Positions 41,303 to 43,793 of a stretch of DNA of 43,793 nt are shown in pieces (within the stretch, counting starts at the first letter, position 1; every line of letters begins with the position of its first letter). The notes below the pieces were generated by a model. The model made no database searches and was not told the origin of the DNA. It was given only the letters and a program-made list of their open reading frames with translations. The DNA lies in the NCBI GenBank assembly GCA_029941885.1, contig JAPYTP010000028.1, positions 1-43,793 on the forward strand, written 5' to 3'. The position numbers were made by a program, and so were the translations under genes. The DNA is from Myxococcota bacterium (GTDB taxonomy: Bacteria; Myxococcota_A; UBA9160; UBA4427).

Positions 41303-41659
41303 TCAACGCGGGTTCTCGTAGAAAATATAGGAGGTCGAGTAGTCGCTGAACTCGAAATAGACCTTGGACTCCCCGGGATCGGCAGCGTTATTCAGGTTCT
41401 CATCAAGAATCCCGTATCCGAAGCGGTAGGGCCGAGCCTCGTTCGAGGAGGTCCCGGTTGCCGTCGTGAGCTTGTCGATCTTCACAAATCTCTTAATCAA
41501 TTTGTCCCCGGCATAGATCTCGAGCATCCCGTCGGTCCCAGTCCAGTTCTGCACTGCGCGACCGAGTTCGTTCTGGGCTTCCTGAGTGCATCCGAGTCCG
41601 CCTAGGAGAAGACACGCGACCATCGCACGCCCTAGCAGCGAGCCCACGGGGCCTTTCAT
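41303..41659 (-). CDS. Lipoprotein of unknown function
   Basis: ATG 41659 follows GAGGAGTGCAAGA, giving MKGPVGSLLGRAMVACLLLG then GLGC, a clear lipobox. The ~95-residue mature protein contains VQNWTGTDGMLEIYAGDKLIK and YGILDENLNNAADPGESKVY, with no known domain. The LDENLNNAADPGE segment is rich in Asp/Asn/Glu and might bind calcium, but this is weak. It would sit in the inner or outer membrane facing the periplasm. Confidence 0.75.
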   Translation of the reverse strand: MKGPVGSLLGRAMVACLLLGGLGCTQEAQNELGRAVQNWTGTDGMLEIYAGDKLIKRFVKIDKLTTATGTSSNEARPYRFGYGILDENLNNAADPGESKVYFEFSDYSTSYIFYENPR

Positions 41660-41799
41660 TCTTGCACTCCTCATGAATCGGTTCAGATCCATCGCGAAGC
41701 CCGAGGATCTCCATCAGCAAATGGTTTTCGGCCGCCTAGTGTAGTCCTGGAATTCGCGAGCGCCCTCACACACGTCTCCGGCGGGGAGTCCACCCAATC

Positions 41800-42276
41800 T
41801 CAGAGCGGTTTCGACACGAAGAACGTGGGCGGCGACCATCCTTCGAATCCAAACCGCGAATAGAGCCGCCTGGCCGCGTGATTCGAATCATGAACCTCGA
41901 GGGTCATTTTCGCTGCGCCCCGCTCCCGGGCCCTTCGCTCGAGTTCTCTGAGCAACGCGGTTCCGACCCCGAGCCCCCTGGCCTCGGGCAGAACCGAAAA
42001 ATCGTGCAGATTGACCGAGGGGCGACCCGTGAATGTCGAGAAACTCCACACACACACCGCCGCGCCGACGATCCGTCCGTCGCGAGCACCAAATAGCACG
42101 AACGCATTCGGGTGTTCGTGAAGGCCGGGACCGAGGTTGTCCCGGGCCTCCTCGGAGAGCGGTGCATTCTGTCCACCTGGACCCCGCGCATAGGCATCGA
42201 GAATGGCGAAGAGCCTGTCGACGTCGGCGGATTCATCCAGGCGAGCCTCACGGACTTCGATCGTTGCAGCCTCCAT
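41800..42276 (-). CDS. GNAT-family N-acetyltransferase
   Basis: Motif A, VLPEARGLGVGTALLRELE (about 98-116), is the acetyl-CoA pyrophosphate loop. Motif B follows in MTLEVHDSNHAARRLYSRFGF. The 158 residues match single-domain GNAT enzymes acetylating amines or amino groups. ATG 42276 has AGGGAG before it. It begins 17 bp after the DUF4345 gene on the same strand, so the two are likely cotranscribed. Substrate unknown. Confidence 0.92.
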   Translation of the reverse strand: MEAATIEVREARLDESADVDRLFAILDAYARGPGGQNAPLSEEARDNLGPGLHEHPNAFVLFGARDGRIVGAAVCVWSFSTFTGRPSVNLHDFSVLPEARGLGVGTALLRELERRARERGAAKMTLEVHDSNHAARRLYSRFGFEGWSPPTFFVSKPL

Positions 42277-42293
42277 CGCCGCGTATCTCCCTC

Positions 42294-42689
42294 TCAGTGA
42301 AGCGGCTCTTCATCCCGAGCCCTGCGAAGGACGAAGATCGTGGCCGCGGTCAGGGTCGCCTCGAGTACCAACCCCATCCGATGAAAATCGCCTAGATCTC
42401 CGTCCAGCACGATGCCGATCACCCGGCTCGAAAAGACGGCGCCGATCATCAGGACGGCCAACAGGAGCGCGGGGCGGAACCGATCGCGCGACTGCGCCGA
42501 CCAGACCAGAAATGCGCCGGACCCGATTTGAAATCCGCCATAGGTCGCGCGGATATCGGTCGTCGCGGAGGGCGAGAGCGGTCCGAAGCCGGCGGGCCCC
42601 GTGAGAGCCAGGGGTGCGACGAGATAAGCGATCCCAAAGACGAGTGAGAACAGCCCGAACCCCAGCAAGTAGAACTTCGCAACTTTCAC
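42294..42689 (-). CDS. DUF4345-family four-helix membrane protein
   Basis: The 131-residue product has four hydrophobic helices and the family line ATTDIRATYGGFQIGSGAFLVW, near DUF4345. GTG 42689 follows GGAGGATCGATGC. It is upstream of the GNAT gene and divergent from the P450, with the two starts about 88 bp apart. No function is established for the family. Confidence 0.8.
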   Translation of the reverse strand: MKVAKFYLLGFGLFSLVFGIAYLVAPLALTGPAGFGPLSPSATTDIRATYGGFQIGSGAFLVWSAQSRDRFRPALLLAVLMIGAVFSSRVIGIVLDGDLGDFHRMGLVLEATLTAATIFVLRRARDEEPLH

Positions 42690-42715
42690 GCATCGATCCT
42701 CCGTTTTTCCTCGAC

Positions 42716-42724
42716 TGCTACGCT
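42716..42724 (+). promoter_or_regulatory. Candidate extended -10 promoter of the P450 gene
   Basis: TGCTACGCT fits TGnTAnnnT. A start near 42731 makes ATG 42730 unusable and supports TTG 42778 as the P450 start. No clear -35 box. Confidence 0.35.
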
Positions 42725-42777
42725 AGGGAATGCTCTGCGCGTCTGCCTTCGGGGCGTACGCCCGCGAGGAGATCCGT

Positions 42778-43793
42778 TTGGGAACCGACCCCGAAGAGAC
42801 GCCGGCACGAGGCGATTTCGCCTTGGATGAGATGCCCGGGGACGAACTCCACGCGCGACTCCGGTCCTATCGCGAACGCGGCCCGATCGGACCTGCCCAT
42901 TTCCTCGGAATCCCGTGCTTCGTCATCACTGAATACGAAGCGCTCAGCGAGGCCTTCCGCGATGAACACGCGTTTCCCGGGCATCGCATGTACGAACACT
43001 CCTTCGAGCCGGCAATCGGCAAGAGTTTCATCTCGAATCCCGATGCCACCGATCATCTTCGCTACCGCCGGCTCACAACTCCCGCGTTCAGATCACGTGC
43101 CATCACGAACTACGCGAATGAGGGACTCGCCGCTCTCGCAAACGAGCTGGTCGATGAGATCGGAGAACGCGGAGAATTCGATCTGGTCAGCGAATTCACC
43201 GCCCGATTCCCCTACCTCGTCATCACACGAATGCTGGGACTGCCACGGGACCGCGAAGAGGATTTTCACGCTTGGGCCCTCGCCCTGCTCAGTTTTCGTG
43301 ATCAACCCGAGCGCTCCATTGAGGCCAGAGAAGCATTCTCCGAATTCCTCTCGCCGGTCGTCGAGGAACGACGACGCGAGCCTCGCAACGACGTGATCAG
43401 CGAACTCGTCCAGGCCGAAGTCGAGGGTCGTCGCCTGACGGACGACGAGATCTTCTCGCATATCCGGCTGCTCTTCCCTACCGGTGGCGAGACGACGCAC
43501 GGCTCCCTCGGAAATCTCATCTACGCACTGCTGACACACGATGGTCAGTGGCAGAACCTCGTGCGCAATCCCGGACGGATCGACGCGGCGGTCGAGGAGG
43601 GATTGCGCTGGGAGACACCGATTGCCGTGCTCCCCCGCATCAGTCGCAGCGAGCCCATCGAGTTTCGCGGCACCGCGATCCCCGCTGATTCCTGGGTGCT
43701 CTTCGCAGCGGCGGGCGCCAACAGGGACCCGAAGATCTTCGTAGATCCCGACCGCTTCGACCCCGGCCGCGAACAGCCCCCGAACCTCGTCTT
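42778..43793 (+). CDS. Cytochrome P450 (3' truncated by the window)
   Basis: The frame is open to the window end. Visible are the I-helix oxygen-activation motif LLFPTGGETTHGSL, the K-helix E-x-x-R in EEGLRWETP, then LPRISRSEPIEFRGTAIPA and the PERF-like region NRDPKIFVDPDRFDPGRE. The window ends just before the haem-cysteine loop. TTG 42778 has an ideal GAGGAG six bases upstream and lies downstream of the promoter element; ATG 42730 is in frame but weaker. Soluble bacterial P450s of this kind hydroxylate fatty acids, terpenes or steroids. Substrate not determined. Confidence 0.92.
   Translation, partial: MGTDPEETPARGDFALDEMPGDELHARLRSYRERGPIGPAHFLGIPCFVITEYEALSEAFRDEHAFPGHRMYEHSFEPAIGKSFISNPDATDHLRYRRLTTPAFRSRAITNYANEGLAALANELVDEIGERGEFDLVSEFTARFPYLVITRMLGLPRDREEDFHAWALALLSFRDQPERSIEAREAFSEFLSPVVEERRREPRNDVISELVQAEVEGRRLTDDEIFSHIRLLFPTGGETTHGSLGNLIYALLTHDGQWQNLVRNPGRIDAAVEEGLRWETPIAVLPRISRSEPIEFRGTAIPADSWVLFAAAGANRDPKIFVDPDRFDPGREQPPNLV

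Noticed and set aside
42730-42777. ATG 42730 as the P450 start
   Set aside because: It lies at the predicted transcription start and lacks a ribosome site, whereas TTG 42778 has GAGGAG.
1-43793. CRISPR arrays, insertion sequences, prophage or attachment sites
   Set aside because: No spaced direct repeats, transposase, integrase or phage proteins were seen on either strand.

Overview
This window is GC-rich, densely coding DNA from a Gram-negative bacterium. It encodes LPS-export permeases (LptF/LptG), many lipoprotein or signal-peptide proteins, a RegB/RegA redox two-component system and EgtB. The mix of TetR regulators, SnoaL/NTF2-like proteins, a phosphotransferase-family protein, an LLM flavin monooxygenase, PAPS-type sulfotransferases, a thiolase-like protein and a cytochrome P450 resembles environmental Myxococcota / former Deltaproteobacteria. 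No rRNA, tRNA or other taxonomic marker is present, so this placement is an inference. I saw no phage, IS element, CRISPR array or tRNA; this looks like ordinary chromosome with several unusual gene architectures.

Layout. 1-5 kb: membrane-anchored PpiC-like protein, a TetR regulator behind a palindrome-bearing AT-richer gap, a small protein, a cupredoxin that lacks its copper-ligand cysteine, a MATE exporter and an exported protein. 5.1-8.6 kb: a translationally coupled regB-regA-thiolase-like operon. 8.6-15.5 kb (minus strand): Crp/Fnr regulator, Na+/H+ antiporter with RCK domain coupled to an SRPBCC-Rieske fusion, EgtB, a lipoprotein cytochrome c and three small proteins. 15.8-22.6 kb: ICL/PEP-mutase-family enzyme, phosphotransferase, LLM monooxygenase, a shortened TesB-like thioesterase, DUF2332 protein, methyltransferase, SnoaL-like protein and CXXC mini-proteins. 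22.8-24.5 kb: a SelW/Rdx-like gene interrupted by an in-frame TAG yet still coupled by a GTGA overlap to a small partner, then an Fpg-family DNA glycosylase. 24.5-27.1 kb: TetR regulator, and an overlapping operon of GGCT-like, VOC and aquaporin genes.

27.2-38 kb is the most coherent block. It holds a PAPS-type sulfotransferase, LptF and LptG fused into one 768-residue protein, an ELM1-family protein, a GT8-like glycosyltransferase, a second ELM1 paralogue, a second sulfotransferase, a sphingomyelinase-like phosphodiesterase and a HAL2/CysQ-type 3'(2'),5'-bisphosphate nucleotidase. Sulfotransferases release PAP and HAL2-type enzymes remove it. I infer that the block may make and export a sulfated, glycosylated envelope lipid. 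That system is a hypothesis; the genes themselves are clear.

38-43.8 kb: small membrane proteins, a periplasmic START protein, two more SnoaL-like proteins around a gene-poor 0.9-kb stretch containing a convincing rho-independent terminator with no obvious upstream gene, a lipoprotein, GNAT and DUF4345 proteins, and a cytochrome P450 cut off by the window end before its haem-binding loop.
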